A stretch of DNA of 14,266 nucleotides, taken from the NCBI GenBank assembly GCA_043775355.1, contig JAYVSL010000120.1, positions 1 to 14,266 on the forward strand. Reading direction: 5' to 3'. The translations under genes were made by a program, and so were the position numbers. The notes under the pieces are model-generated. The model was not told the DNA's origin and did no database searches. It saw nothing but the letters and a program-made list of their open reading frames with translations. Of the stretch, positions 1-6,548 are shown in pieces (the stretch's first letter is position 1; every line of letters starts with the position of its first letter). Source of the DNA: BOG-1363 sp043775355 (GTDB lineage Bacteria; Planctomycetota; UBA11346).

Positions 1-419
1 AATGGAATAATTTTTTCCGCGACGGTGGCATTCATTTGGCGGGCAATCGCAGCGTCGATACGTACTACTAAATGTTGACGACGATTTGGCATGACCACCG
101 AAGCGCGGCCCTGCGGTTCCCACATCCATTCGCCATCTTGTTGTGGGCGAATCATTCCGCAGAGAGAAAAGACGTCTTGTCCGCCGAGTCGATCAAGTGC
201 TTGTCGCTCGGCCGTGCTCAAACGGCGATTGACGCCCCAATCCCAGTAGTCGATGGGAAAGCCCGCCGGCAAAATAATCGGAGTCGCGATCGGCGGCGGT
301 GGCGTATTGGGAAATGTCGTCGCCAAACCGATCGCCACGGCTGCGGCAACCACCAAGCTGATGATGCCGATCACGCGACGAACGGCTGGCGCGGCGGTGG
401 GAGGATCGAGTTCGTTCAT
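1..419 (-). CDS. Membrane-anchored protein of unknown function, N-terminal part (cut by left edge)
   Basis: An open frame reads leftwards from an ATG at 419 for 139 codons without a stop and leaves the window. The protein begins MNELDPPTAAPAVRR, followed by one hydrophobic segment at about residues 16-34 (VIGIISLVVAAAVAIGL). A proline-rich linker comes next (PNTPPPP, residues 37-43), then a soluble region containing DYWDWG, a single Cys (SLCGMIRP) and GEWMWEP. The likely topology is a single N-terminal anchor with the rest outside the cytoplasm. I do not recognise the family. No clear Shine-Dalgarno precedes the ATG. The start is chosen because it is the first ATG and places the hydrophobic segment near the N-terminus. 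The 5' side faces a large inverted repeat that separates it from the CoA-binding gene. Confidence 0.6.
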   Translation of the reverse strand, partial: MNELDPPTAAPAVRRVIGIISLVVAAAVAIGLATTFPNTPPPPIATPIILPAGFPIDYWDWGVNRRLSTAERQALDRLGGQDVFSLCGMIRPQQDGEWMWEPQGRASVVMPNRRQHLVVRIDAAIARQMNATVAEKIIP

Positions 420-510
420 GGCAACGAATCAGGCGATAAAACGAAGATAACACGCTTTCCCGACATCTCAGGCAGGAAATTTCCGAAGTCGAAAAACAAC
501 CAACCACGAG

Positions 511-634
511 ATTGAACAAGAGGAACGGAGGAACGGAGGAAGGCAGGAAGCCAAAGGTATGGCAGTATGATAACGATGAAAAAAGGCTGATTACCTTGTG
601 GCTGTCCTCCGTTCCTCCGTTTCTCTTGTTCAAT
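511..634. repeat. Large inverted repeat (30-nt arms, 29/30 matching)
   Basis: The left arm at 511-540 begins ATTGAACAAGAGGAACGG. The right arm at 605-634 is its reverse complement with one mismatch. Each arm contains the short direct repeat GGAACGGA or its complement. The 64-nt interior continues the fold with GCCAAAGGTA near 550 facing TACCTTGTGGC near 593-603. The element lies downstream of the CoA-binding gene stop (691) and upstream of the unknown membrane gene (start 419). Its transcript would form a long hairpin that could end or insulate the CoA-binding mRNA. No coding potential was seen in it. A partial relative lies at 2539-2560. Confidence 0.8.
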
Positions 635-690
635 TTTTCTTTGGCGCTGGAAGGATAATTTCCAGGTACGTCTCTTCGCTTCTGTGTTGA

Positions 691-1068
691 TCATGTGACC
701 TGCTGCAAAGGATCGCCGTAACCTAGTACCACCAACGTGCAGGCCTCCACGACTTTCAATCCGCGTGCGCGCGCCGCGCTGGCTAAGGGTTCGCCGTCGG
801 CGCCGGGATTCAGCCACAGAATTTGCGGAGCGCAGGCGACGATCTGCTCTAACATTTCAAGCCCAGCGACGGGATTGACGTACATGCAGATAATATCAGG
901 TCGGCCCGGCAGGTGCGCCAGATCGGTGAAGGCCGGTACTCCAGCGATGGCGCCACCGACGGGATGCACCGGCCATACGGTGTATCCGCGCTCGCGATAT
1001 TTCAGCACCGCTTGATGACTATAGCGCTCAGGTTTGTTTGAAGCGCCGACGATGGCAACGGTGGACAT
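691..1068 (-). CDS. Small CoA-binding-domain protein (CoA_binding_2 / YccU type)
   Basis: A 125-residue, single-domain Rossmann-like protein. The N-terminus is MSTVAIVGASNKPERYS; the GASxxP loop is the nucleotide- or CoA-binding turn of this family. It is followed by the usual GYTVWPVHPVGG strand-turn and by VPAFTDLAHLP. The late motif LWLNPGA, then ARARGLKVVEACTLVV, matches the conserved C-terminal half of the family (normally ...IWLQ.G...A...G..vV...C). Family members bind CoA or a nucleotide through the succinyl-CoA-synthetase alpha fold without known catalysis; the cellular role is unclear. The length is normal for the family (about 120-140). GAGG lies about 7 nt upstream of the ATG at 1068. 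The gene is transcribed away from the transketolase-like gene, leaving a 112-nt divergent spacer that probably holds both promoters. Confidence 0.85.
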   Translation of the reverse strand: MSTVAIVGASNKPERYSHQAVLKYRERGYTVWPVHPVGGAIAGVPAFTDLAHLPGRPDIICMYVNPVAGLEMLEQIVACAPQILWLNPGADGEPLASAARARGLKVVEACTLVVLGYGDPLQQVT

Positions 1069-1180
1069 GAGGCACCTCAGTGGGTTTGTAGGAAGAAATC
1101 ACGCTCGGTCCTTGCTCCTGAAGGGCGCTCTGGCGAGCATCCGCGTCTGCCACGGACGGCAAGCACGATGGAGTACATGG

Positions 1181-2479
1181 ATGTCGGAATCCTTTTTGGA
1201 TACACCGCTGATCACTTTTCTTTCCACCCATGGTCATGACGTCGCGTTTCCCGCGCGGGCAAGATTGTTCTGCGATCAGCGCTTGCTCGGGGTTTTACCG
1301 GCGGATCTGCGCGGTCGTTGTGAGTGGCTTGGCGCGAGTGGCGCGTTGCTGTTAGCTGCTGCCTGTGGCGCTGCCGTAGCAGAAGAGCCGCGCGGTGGTC
1401 GCGTGACGGTGGTCGTCCCAGCATCGGCGCTGACCGATCCGGCGCTGATGGTCGCCGCCAACATGGCGGTGCGTTTGCATGTGACGGTGCTGACGTTGGT
1501 CGTGGTCACCAATGATGCCGCGTTGATCACGCCGTTGATCGATCTGGGTTGGCGTCGCGCTGGCGCAGGCCCAGTGGTGATGACTTTCGCGCCGCTCGAT
1601 GGTGCATCGTTGCCGCCCATGATTCCCAAACGGCAAGAATGGCAGCCGGTCCATTTACGGACTTTATTGCCGGGCACCTTGCCACCATGGCCAGTCGATA
1701 GCGCGAGTCTGCCACCCGCAGCGGCAAGCGATTGGTTGGCGTGGTTAGCGATACGTGAACCAGATGTGGTGGTGGCAAATCTTGCTGCCGGTTGGCGTGA
1801 ACAACCTCCTGGTCCGACGTTGTTGTGTGCTCTTGCACAATTGGCTGGTGAAGGACGGCGTGTGTGTTGGCGCTTGCCATCGGGCACCGACTTGCGTCCG
1901 TGGCTTGCTGCGATGCAAGACATTGGTCGACGTGGATTAGCGATTAAACTGCTGATAAATGCCAATGATTTACCACCACGCCCACATTTAGCGCCGCTCG
2001 CGGGATGGTGGATATTGGTGCCAGCCGACACCAATGAAGCCGCCGCGATGATGGCACATGCGCTCGACAGCGAAGATCCAGTCGTGATTGGTTTGACTCC
2101 AACGATTCCGGTGATGCTACCGCCATGGCCAGCGAAACAGGCCTATCACCCTGGGCGAGGGCGTTGGCTGAAACATGGCGCCGCTGCCACGCTAGTGTGC
2201 GATCAGCGGACGCTGTCGGTCACGGCGGCAGCGGCAGTCATTTTGGGGAATGAGGGAGTTCAGCTGGGCGTGCTGTTATGTACCAGCGTTCTGCCGTTGC
2301 CCGTTGGTGATCTGGATCGCGCTGGCAGCGGACCGTTGATAGCATGCGGTAATGATTTGGGTGTCGCTTTGGCTTCCGCGATGACCGATCGTGATGTTCG
2401 TGTTCATATCGTCGAAAACGTGGGATCGGCAGAGGTTATCGTCACGGCGGTGCGCAAGATTATTGGGGCGTCTTTCTGA
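1181..2479 (+). CDS. Degenerate transketolase/DXS-like protein lacking the ThDP motif
   Basis: A 432-residue protein. The open frame extends upstream to 1034, but the ATG at 1181 has GGAG 7 nt before it and avoids overlapping the divergent gene. Residues 50-120 (GASGALLLAAACGAAVAEEP, then VTVVVPASALTDPAL) align by eye with the DXS/transketolase stretch GHSSTSISAALGMAVA...VIGDGALTGG. Here GDG is replaced by PAS and the NDN that completes the thiamine-diphosphate/Mg motif reads TND (residues 110-112). Residues 265-305 (PHLAPLAGWWILVPADTNEA) resemble the pyrimidine-binding domain ('..P.D..E...ml..al...pv'), without the HQG-type signature. Residues 325-432 (GRGRWLKHGAAATLV, VILGNEGVQLGVLLCTSVLPLP) resemble the transketolase C-terminal domain. 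The protein is much shorter than DXS (about 620). It is probably not a ThDP enzyme; its role is unknown. Reading it as a decayed pseudogene is less likely because the frame is intact throughout. Confidence 0.6.
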   Translation: MSESFLDTPLITFLSTHGHDVAFPARARLFCDQRLLGVLPADLRGRCEWLGASGALLLAAACGAAVAEEPRGGRVTVVVPASALTDPALMVAANMAVRLHVTVLTLVVVTNDAALITPLIDLGWRRAGAGPVVMTFAPLDGASLPPMIPKRQEWQPVHLRTLLPGTLPPWPVDSASLPPAAASDWLAWLAIREPDVVVANLAAGWREQPPGPTLLCALAQLAGEGRRVCWRLPSGTDLRPWLAAMQDIGRRGLAIKLLINANDLPPRPHLAPLAGWWILVPADTNEAAAMMAHALDSEDPVVIGLTPTIPVMLPPWPAKQAYHPGRGRWLKHGAAATLVCDQRTLSVTAAAAVILGNEGVQLGVLLCTSVLPLPVGDLDRAGSGPLIACGNDLGVALASAMTDRDVRVHIVENVGSAEVIVTAVRKIIGASF

Positions 2480-2538
2480 AAGCGGCAAGCCATCGAATGA
2501 CGGGACGGGTGGATTTTTTTTCGACCAAGGCAAAAAAA

Positions 2539-2560
2539 ATTGAACAGGAGGCGCGGAGAC
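2539..2560. repeat. Partial copy of the 511-634 repeat arm
   Basis: ATTGAACAGGAG at 2539-2550, preceded by a C-A rich run (CCAAGGCAAAAAAA), resembles the outer edge of the right arm of the 511-634 element read in reverse (CCAAAGAAAAATTGAACA). The match continues loosely through GCGCGGAG. No opposing arm was seen nearby, so this is a solitary or truncated copy. It sits between the stop of the transketolase-like gene and the nested palindrome at 2622. Confidence 0.4.
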
Positions 2561-2621
2561 GATGAGATCAAAGGAGGGGAAATGAATTCTCTCCGACAAG
2601 GATACGCGTTCTCGTGTTCTC

Positions 2622-2813
2622 GCGTCCCAGCGGGACGCCATGAAAATAGCCCGGCACTTTCAGTGCCGGGAAAACGTTGGCGATGATCACAGTCCCGTAG
2701 GGACGACTGAAACGTTGGAAATTTCAGCCGTCCCTACGGGACTGAGCTGGAAAATGCATTTGTCCCGGCACTGAAAGTGCCGGGCTATTTTCAGGCTGCC
2801 CCTACGGGGCGCG
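2622..2813. repeat. Nested palindromic repeat element, copy 1 (hairpins within a larger palindrome)
   Basis: Five or more hairpins with 3-nt loops are arranged symmetrically. GCGTCCC-AGC-GGGACGC is at 2622-2638. CCCGGCACT-TTC-AGTGCCGGG is at 2650-2670. The arms at 2690-2712 and 2722-2744 match in 22 of 23 positions. CCCGGCACT-GAA-AGTGCCGGG is at 2764-2784 and GCCCC-TAC-GGGGC at 2798-2810. At the larger scale, 2642-2671 and 2763-2792 are perfect 30-nt reverse complements. The element fills most of the 363-nt gap between two convergent genes (stop at 2479 plus, stop at 2843 minus), so it can act as a two-way transcription barrier. No gene was seen in the gap. Confidence 0.85.
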
Positions 2814-2842
2814 AAGACGACATTTGCCAAGGTTACGGAAGC

Positions 2843-3382
2843 TTACGGCTGCGTTGGCCAGTGTTCTGCTTCGTTTTCGAGCCACACCGAAATTTGTTCG
2901 GCGGCGTTTCGTGCAGCTAATTGTAACGCGGTGGCTTCATCGGGAAGACCGCCGCTGTAACCCGTGCCGGTCCATGGACCGTGCAGATTTCCGCGTTTGG
3001 AGGTCAGCAAAGCTTGGCCGCCGCACGTCATGGTCCAGCGGCTCACGACACCGCGCGCGTCGTTGCCGCTGGGGGTGATTTTTTCTTCATCAATATGCAA
3101 TTCGAGTTTGGCTGAACCGGTTGGACTGACGCGCCAGCCGAGTTTATTTTCCAATGAAGCGGCGATTTCCTCTTGCAAATAACCCTGCAATCGAACCAAG
3201 CGACCGTGATTGACGCTAATGACTACGCGTACGGGTTCACCTAGCGGTTTGACCCCAGCGAGGCGGTAGGAACAGGCGGATAAGACCAGCGCCGTGACGA
3301 CGGTCAGCAACGTCATGCTCCATCCAAATACCAAGCGGTGATTCGTAGTCATTTTTTCTAAACGACCGTCTTTTACCGTCAT
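2843..3382 (-). CDS. LptE-like LPS-assembly lipoprotein
   Basis: A 179-residue protein with a lipoprotein signal: a hydrophobic segment at residues 21-36 and lipobox LSAC with the acylated Cys at residue 37. The mature part starts CSYRLAG, as in LptE proteins (C-G/S-[FY]-x-L-x-G). The sequence then has PVRVVISVNH, a helix QGYLQEEIAASLENKLG, a beta-rich middle with KLELHIDEEKITP, and a C-terminal helix ALQLAARNAAEQISVWLE. LptE plugs the LptD barrel that inserts lipopolysaccharide into the outer leaflet; by family logic this protein acts at the outer membrane. The ATG at 3382 overlaps the BamD-like stop (ATGA), implying coupling. An internal Met at 3352 would give a shorter n-region and cannot be excluded. 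The LptE family is poorly conserved, so the identification rests on the lipobox, size, fold pattern and neighbour. Confidence 0.65.
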   Translation of the reverse strand: MTVKDGRLEKMTTNHRLVFGWSMTLLTVVTALVLSACSYRLAGVKPLGEPVRVVISVNHGRLVRLQGYLQEEIAASLENKLGWRVSPTGSAKLELHIDEEKITPSGNDARGVVSRWTMTCGGQALLTSKRGNLHGPWTGTGYSGGLPDEATALQLAARNAAEQISVWLENEAEHWPTQP

Positions 3383-4614
3383 GGTGCAGGCGCAAGCGGC
3401 GGTAGGGGAGTGCCCAGTTCGTTGGCGCTTGGCAATGGTAACTCGGCAAGTTCACGCGCGGCGGCTCGTCCGGGTTCTGAGCCGCTGTCGCGACGAATCA
3501 CTTCACGGTAATAGTAGCGAGCAGACTGGTACCACATCCGATCGCTTTCGCCCTTCGGTGAGGCGAGCCAGGATAAGCCGGTGATTTTTCGTTCAGCGTA
3601 CCAACGCGCAACTTGCAGGTCGCGATCTTGATGCCACGAACGAATGCGCACGCGATAGGCTTCGACGATGCGAATACTGCCGGCATCACCATTGGCTTCA
3701 ATTTCAGCTTGGTCGATGATGGCGGCGGCGCTAATCAGCGAGCCGACGTCGTAATTTTCGCCACGATAGGAAACCAGGTAACTCAACGCACGTTCGCACA
3801 GCGCGGTGAAGACCAGCGGGTGAGTGGGATAATTCTCGCAAAATTTTTCATATTCACGTCGTGCGACAAACAAGTCATCGCGATCACCGCCGCGCAGTAA
3901 CGAACGCGCTAGCCCAATGGCGGCGCGTGGTGCAATTTGGACGCGATCACCGTGTAATTCAAGGAAATGAAACAGCCGATTAATTTCACCCAGCAGTGAA
4001 TTTCCGTCGAGCTTGATGACGTCACGTGGATCGTGCGCTTCCAAATCAATGGCAGAGGTAAAATTTTGCTGACGTTCGGCCACATCCATGGCCGTTTCCA
4101 TGATCTCGGGCATGCGATCGTAGTCGGGAATGTAAAACCATAGTTGATAGAGGACATTGTGGACGCCGCTGATTTGTCCTCGGCGCGCCAACGCCTTTAT
4201 TTGCAGAGCGAGTAATTCGCCAGCGCTACGAGTGTAAGGAACGGCATCGAAGCCGTCTTCTGCCAACCACTGCGCGCGGCGATAGTTTGATGGATTGGTA
4301 AACCACCATTGTGGCGACAGCCAATGACTCAGGCTTTCGAGTGGCTGAGGCTCACCATTTTCGAGGATGGCCGCTGCTTGGCGGGCATATTCTTTGGCTA
4401 ATTGTTCGTCGGCTCCATTGACCACGGTTTGGCTGCGCTCCAAACGGTAAGCCGCCGCTTTTTCTTGCACACGTGTCACGTAACGCGACTCGATTTCGCT
4501 TTCGTCGACCTTGGCGGCGGGATTTTGTTTGGCGGCGTCCAAGGCCGGCAACAGCGCCGTCAGCACCGTGAGGAGGAGGAGAACGCGACGCAAATTACCT
4601 GGGCTCACAAGCAT
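3379..4614 (-). CDS. BamD-like TPR protein, outer-membrane assembly
   Basis: The protein is 411 residues from the ATG at 4614. That start gives a clean signal peptide (MLVSPGNLRRVLLLL..., ending near ALDA at residue 27). The frame is open upstream to a TTG at 4746, but those extra residues look non-coding; no good ribosome site marks either start. The mature protein is helical with TPR-like pairs. ARREYEKFCENYPTHPLVFTA resembles the BamD repeat 'A...Y..f...yP.h..'. The C-terminal HQDRDLQVARWYAERK, then ARYYYREVIRRDSGSEPGRAA, matches the closing BamD repeats. It lacks an obvious lipobox Cys, unlike proteobacterial BamD, and is longer (about 240-270 is usual). Residues 110-230 carry an extra region rich in Trp and Tyr. 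It shares an operon with the LptE-like gene and is divergent from flgB. Confidence 0.6.
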   Translation of the reverse strand: MLVSPGNLRRVLLLLTVLTALLPALDAAKQNPAAKVDESEIESRYVTRVQEKAAAYRLERSQTVVNGADEQLAKEYARQAAAILENGEPQPLESLSHWLSPQWWFTNPSNYRRAQWLAEDGFDAVPYTRSAGELLALQIKALARRGQISGVHNVLYQLWFYIPDYDRMPEIMETAMDVAERQQNFTSAIDLEAHDPRDVIKLDGNSLLGEINRLFHFLELHGDRVQIAPRAAIGLARSLLRGGDRDDLFVARREYEKFCENYPTHPLVFTALCERALSYLVSYRGENYDVGSLISAAAIIDQAEIEANGDAGSIRIVEAYRVRIRSWHQDRDLQVARWYAERKITGLSWLASPKGESDRMWYQSARYYYREVIRRDSGSEPGRAAARELAELPLPSANELGTPLPPLAPAP

Positions 4615-4879
4615 GGGCGGCAGTGTGGAGCTCAGCGTGAAGGCGCAATGTTCGTTGCGCGGGCCGTGGTTTTGGGCGATCGATGTGGTTCCCAGGCTCA
4701 TGATCAGGACAACGACGTTGATTTTCGCCACGCAGCAAGCCGTCAACCATAATCGTCACCAAAATTCGGTTGTTGGCACGTAACTGACGTAGACGCAGAG
4801 AACTCGGACAAAAAACGGCTGAGAAGTCAACCTTTCCCAGGTTGGAACGCTGTGTGCGTTCACGTCGTTGGAGAAGTCC
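4615..4879. promoter_or_regulatory. Divergent spacer between the BamD-like gene and flgB
   Basis: These 265 nt separate oppositely oriented operons and must contain the promoter of the flagellar operon unless it lies further out. A short hairpin CAACCT-TTCCC-AGGTTG lies at 4828-4844, about 35 nt before the flgB start. No convincing sigma-70, sigma-28 or sigma-54 promoter is visible; TGGCACG at 4774-4780 is a perfect -24 half but its -12 half is poor. No RNA gene was seen. Confidence 0.35.
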
Positions 4880-5245
4880 ATGATTACCGATCCTCGTTTG
4901 CAGTTGATGGCCCGGCTGATGGACGTTGCGGCGTTCAAAGCGCAGGTTCACGCCGGTAATATTGCCAATCAAAACACTCCTGGGTTTAAAGCCCGAGCGG
5001 TGCGCTTTGATGAGGCTTTTCAGGCGGCTTTGGAGCACGATGGAGCCGACGCTGCGGCGCAGGTTGAGCCAGAGGTTTATGAACCGCGCGACACCATGGA
5101 GCAATCCGACGGTAACGACGTGTCGCTGAATCGTGAGATCATTGGTTCAGCTAAAAATCAGACGCTATACAGCGCTTATCTTGCGATGACGAAGGGTAAA
5201 ATGCGACTGTTGAACATTGCTGCCAGTAATGCGCCAGGAGGTTAA
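4880..5245 (+). CDS. flgB: FlgB, flagellar proximal rod protein
   Basis: FlgB is one of the rod proteins that link the MS ring to the hook through the periplasm; it is exported by the flagellar type III apparatus. The product is 121 residues from the ATG at 4880, preceded by GGAGAAG at 4870-4876. An upstream TTG at 4868 is rejected because it overlaps that ribosome site. The rod-family signature near residues 27-37, NIANQNTPGFK, is clear. The C-terminal helix (YSAYLAMTKGKMRLLNIAA) has the usual form. The length is normal to slightly short for FlgB. It is the first gene of the flagellar operon, and its stop is followed at once by flgC. Confidence 0.93.
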   Translation: MITDPRLQLMARLMDVAAFKAQVHAGNIANQNTPGFKARAVRFDEAFQAALEHDGADAAAQVEPEVYEPRDTMEQSDGNDVSLNREIIGSAKNQTLYSAYLAMTKGKMRLLNIAASNAPGG

Positions 5246-5247
5246 TC

Positions 5248-5676
5248 ATGCCGAACATAGCACCTATGTCCTTATTTCGCGGAGTTGATGCGAGTGCTTC
5301 GGCGCTGGGTGCCGAAAGCTTACGCATGACTATTGCAGCGGAAAATCTCGCCCATGCCGGCGACACCGCCAAACTTGCCAACGGTCAACCGTATGCTCGT
5401 CAGCGAGTGCGTTTTGAAGCGGTGATGGATCGTCAGGGGGCGACCAATGGCCAAGTGGCCGCTGAAGTCGTGTCCAGCCCGCGCTATTTACAGCGTTATG
5501 CTCCAGGCCACCCAGATGCTGATCCTGCCACGGGCATGGTGAAGGAACCTGATATTGATCCGGTGTTAGAATTGACCGATCTGATGGTGGCGGGTAAGGC
5601 CTATGAGGCCAATACCAACGCCGCCCGCGGTCTCTTGCGTATGCATGAGAGCGCTCTGCGCTTGTCTGAATCGTGA
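5248..5676 (+). CDS. flgC: FlgC, flagellar proximal rod protein
   Basis: A 142-residue rod protein, exported with FlgB and FliE. The N-terminal helix MSLFRGVDASASALGAESLR and AAENLAHAGDT correspond to the FlgC pattern 'f..ldisasaL.aqr.rm...a.NiAN..t'. The C-terminal HPDADPATGMVKEPDID and VAGKAYEANTNA match the HPDAD...G.V..PNV and RAYEAN blocks that define the family. AGGAGG at 5236-5241, inside the flgB 3' end, sits 6 nt before the ATG; only 2 nt separate the two genes. The NIAN motif is altered to NLAH, a mild deviation. Confidence 0.95.
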   Translation: MPNIAPMSLFRGVDASASALGAESLRMTIAAENLAHAGDTAKLANGQPYARQRVRFEAVMDRQGATNGQVAAEVVSSPRYLQRYAPGHPDADPATGMVKEPDIDPVLELTDLMVAGKAYEANTNAARGLLRMHESALRLSES

Positions 5677-5700
5677 ACCATCCCAGGGTAGACTAACCAC

Positions 5701-6030
5701 ATGGGCACCCCCCTCGATCCTTTACGCAGCCTCTACGGCCAAGCGATCACCCCAGCGACCCCGGCGCTTAATCAGCCGAACGGCGTCGAGGCTGCACGAA
5801 CGGCTGACGGGAAAACCTTCGGTGACGTTCTGCAGGATTTTGTCAGCCAGGTCGATCAGACGCAGCATCAATACGATCAAGCGATCGACGCCGTGCAGCG
5901 CGGCGAAACCGACAATTTACATCGCGTAATGTTAGCTCAAGGCCAAGCGCAATTATCGTTAAAATTAGCCGCAGAAGTGCGCAACAAATTAGTGGAAGCG
6001 TATAAAGAAGTGATGCGTACCCAGTTCTAA
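5701..6030 (+). CDS. fliE: FliE, MS ring-rod junction protein
   Basis: A 109-residue protein. FliE is the first rod-type substrate exported and joins FliF to the rod. Its C-terminal half is highly typical: KTFGDVLQDFVSQVDQTQHQYDQAIDAV, then GETDNLHRVMLAQGQAQLSLKL, and the ending EVRNKLVEAYKEVMRTQF (family pattern 'vRnk...aYqeimrmqv'). The N-terminal 35 residues are low in conservation. The ribosome site is weak (AGGG 15 nt upstream of the ATG). The gene is 24 nt after flgC. It is followed not by fliF but by about 613 nt of repeat DNA. Confidence 0.93.
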   Translation: MGTPLDPLRSLYGQAITPATPALNQPNGVEAARTADGKTFGDVLQDFVSQVDQTQHQYDQAIDAVQRGETDNLHRVMLAQGQAQLSLKLAAEVRNKLVEAYKEVMRTQF

Positions 6031-6038
6031 TGTCTTTG

Positions 6039-6081
6039 CGATGTCCGATGTCCGATGTCCGATGTCCGATGTCCGATGTCG
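6039..6081. repeat. Tandem heptamer array, left copy (ATGTCCG x5 plus partial)
   Basis: Five exact head-to-tail copies of ATGTCCG run from 6041 to 6075. They are bounded by CG at 6039-6040 and by ATGTCG at 6076-6081. The array starts 8 nt after the fliE stop. It is the reverse complement of the array at 6549-6587. Confidence 0.95.
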
Positions 6082-6119
6082 TTTTGTACGCGGTCTTTTT
6101 TTAGGTAATTGACGGGTTG

Positions 6120-6442
6120 ATAGGCGGACCAACGCCAATTCTTTAGGTCTCTCATGCGCTCAACGACCCAAAGCAGATTCATCGCGAGAGCCCCAACGGG
6201 GCGGCCGAAGATAGCCCAGGGCAACGCCCTGGGTTGGTCGCCATTTGTCGTCAAAGCCCTGAAAGGGCGACCTAATCGACCGTGGTTTGGCCGCCCTTTC
6301 AGGGCTCCATCATCCATCGGCCCATGTTTCCCAGGGCGTTGCCCTGGGCTATCTTTGGCCGCCCCGTTGGGGCTCAGGACCGACCAAACCAGGAGCGATT
6401 GAGTGTGTCGAAGGACTAAAGAAACGGCGTTGATAGGCGGAC
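6120..6442. mobile_element. MITE-like palindromic element with terminal inverted repeats and target duplication
   Basis: The element proper is 6130-6432 (303 nt). Its ends, CAACGCCAATTCTTTAG (6130-6146) and CTAAAGAAACGGCGTTG (6416-6432), are inverted repeats matching in 15 of 17 positions. The flanking 10-mers at 6120-6129 and 6433-6442 are identical (ATAGGCGGAC), as expected of a target-site duplication. The identity extends 4 nt leftwards (GTTG), partly shared with the right terminus. Inside, 6188-6233 and 6330-6375 are reverse complements in 45 of 46 positions. Each contains GCCCC-NNN-GGGGC and CCCAGGGC-NNN-GCCCTGGG hairpins. A third pair is AGCCCTGAAAGGGCG (6255-6269) against 6292-6306. 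It encodes no transposase, so movement would need a helper in trans. Confidence 0.7.
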
Positions 6443-6548
6443 AGCTCAGCAGTTTGAAAAATGTCATCACTCGCACGCGCGCCGTTTTTAGCGCAGCGTG
6501 TTCAGCCTATTGAGCCATTCATCCCCACGGCAGTTCATGTCCCACGAT

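Noticed and set aside
72..515. 147-codon plus-strand ORF at the left edge
   Set aside because: The minus-strand frame from 419 has a clear membrane anchor and is open to the edge; the plus frame has shadow-like composition and runs into the 511-634 repeat.
1276..2034. 252-codon minus-strand ORF opposite the transketolase-like gene
   Set aside because: Its composition (Arg, Ser, Thr, Pro, His rich, no domain) is that of an antisense shadow; the plus-strand frame has domain similarity and a ribosome site.
4615..4746. N-terminal extension of the BamD-like protein from TTG 4746
   Set aside because: The extension would put 44 residues before an otherwise perfect signal peptide at ATG 4614, and the TTG has no good ribosome site.
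4774..4789. Sigma-54-like promoter upstream of flgB (TGGCACG, then 4 nt, TGACG)
   Set aside because: The -24 half is perfect, but at the -12 half the required GC is AC, so the call is too weak without transcript data.
6154..6402. 82-codon ORF in the fliE-fliF spacer
   Set aside because: It is a translation of the palindromic repeat (GRPFRA-like low-complexity peptide), has no ribosome site, and an antisense frame exists over the same repeat.
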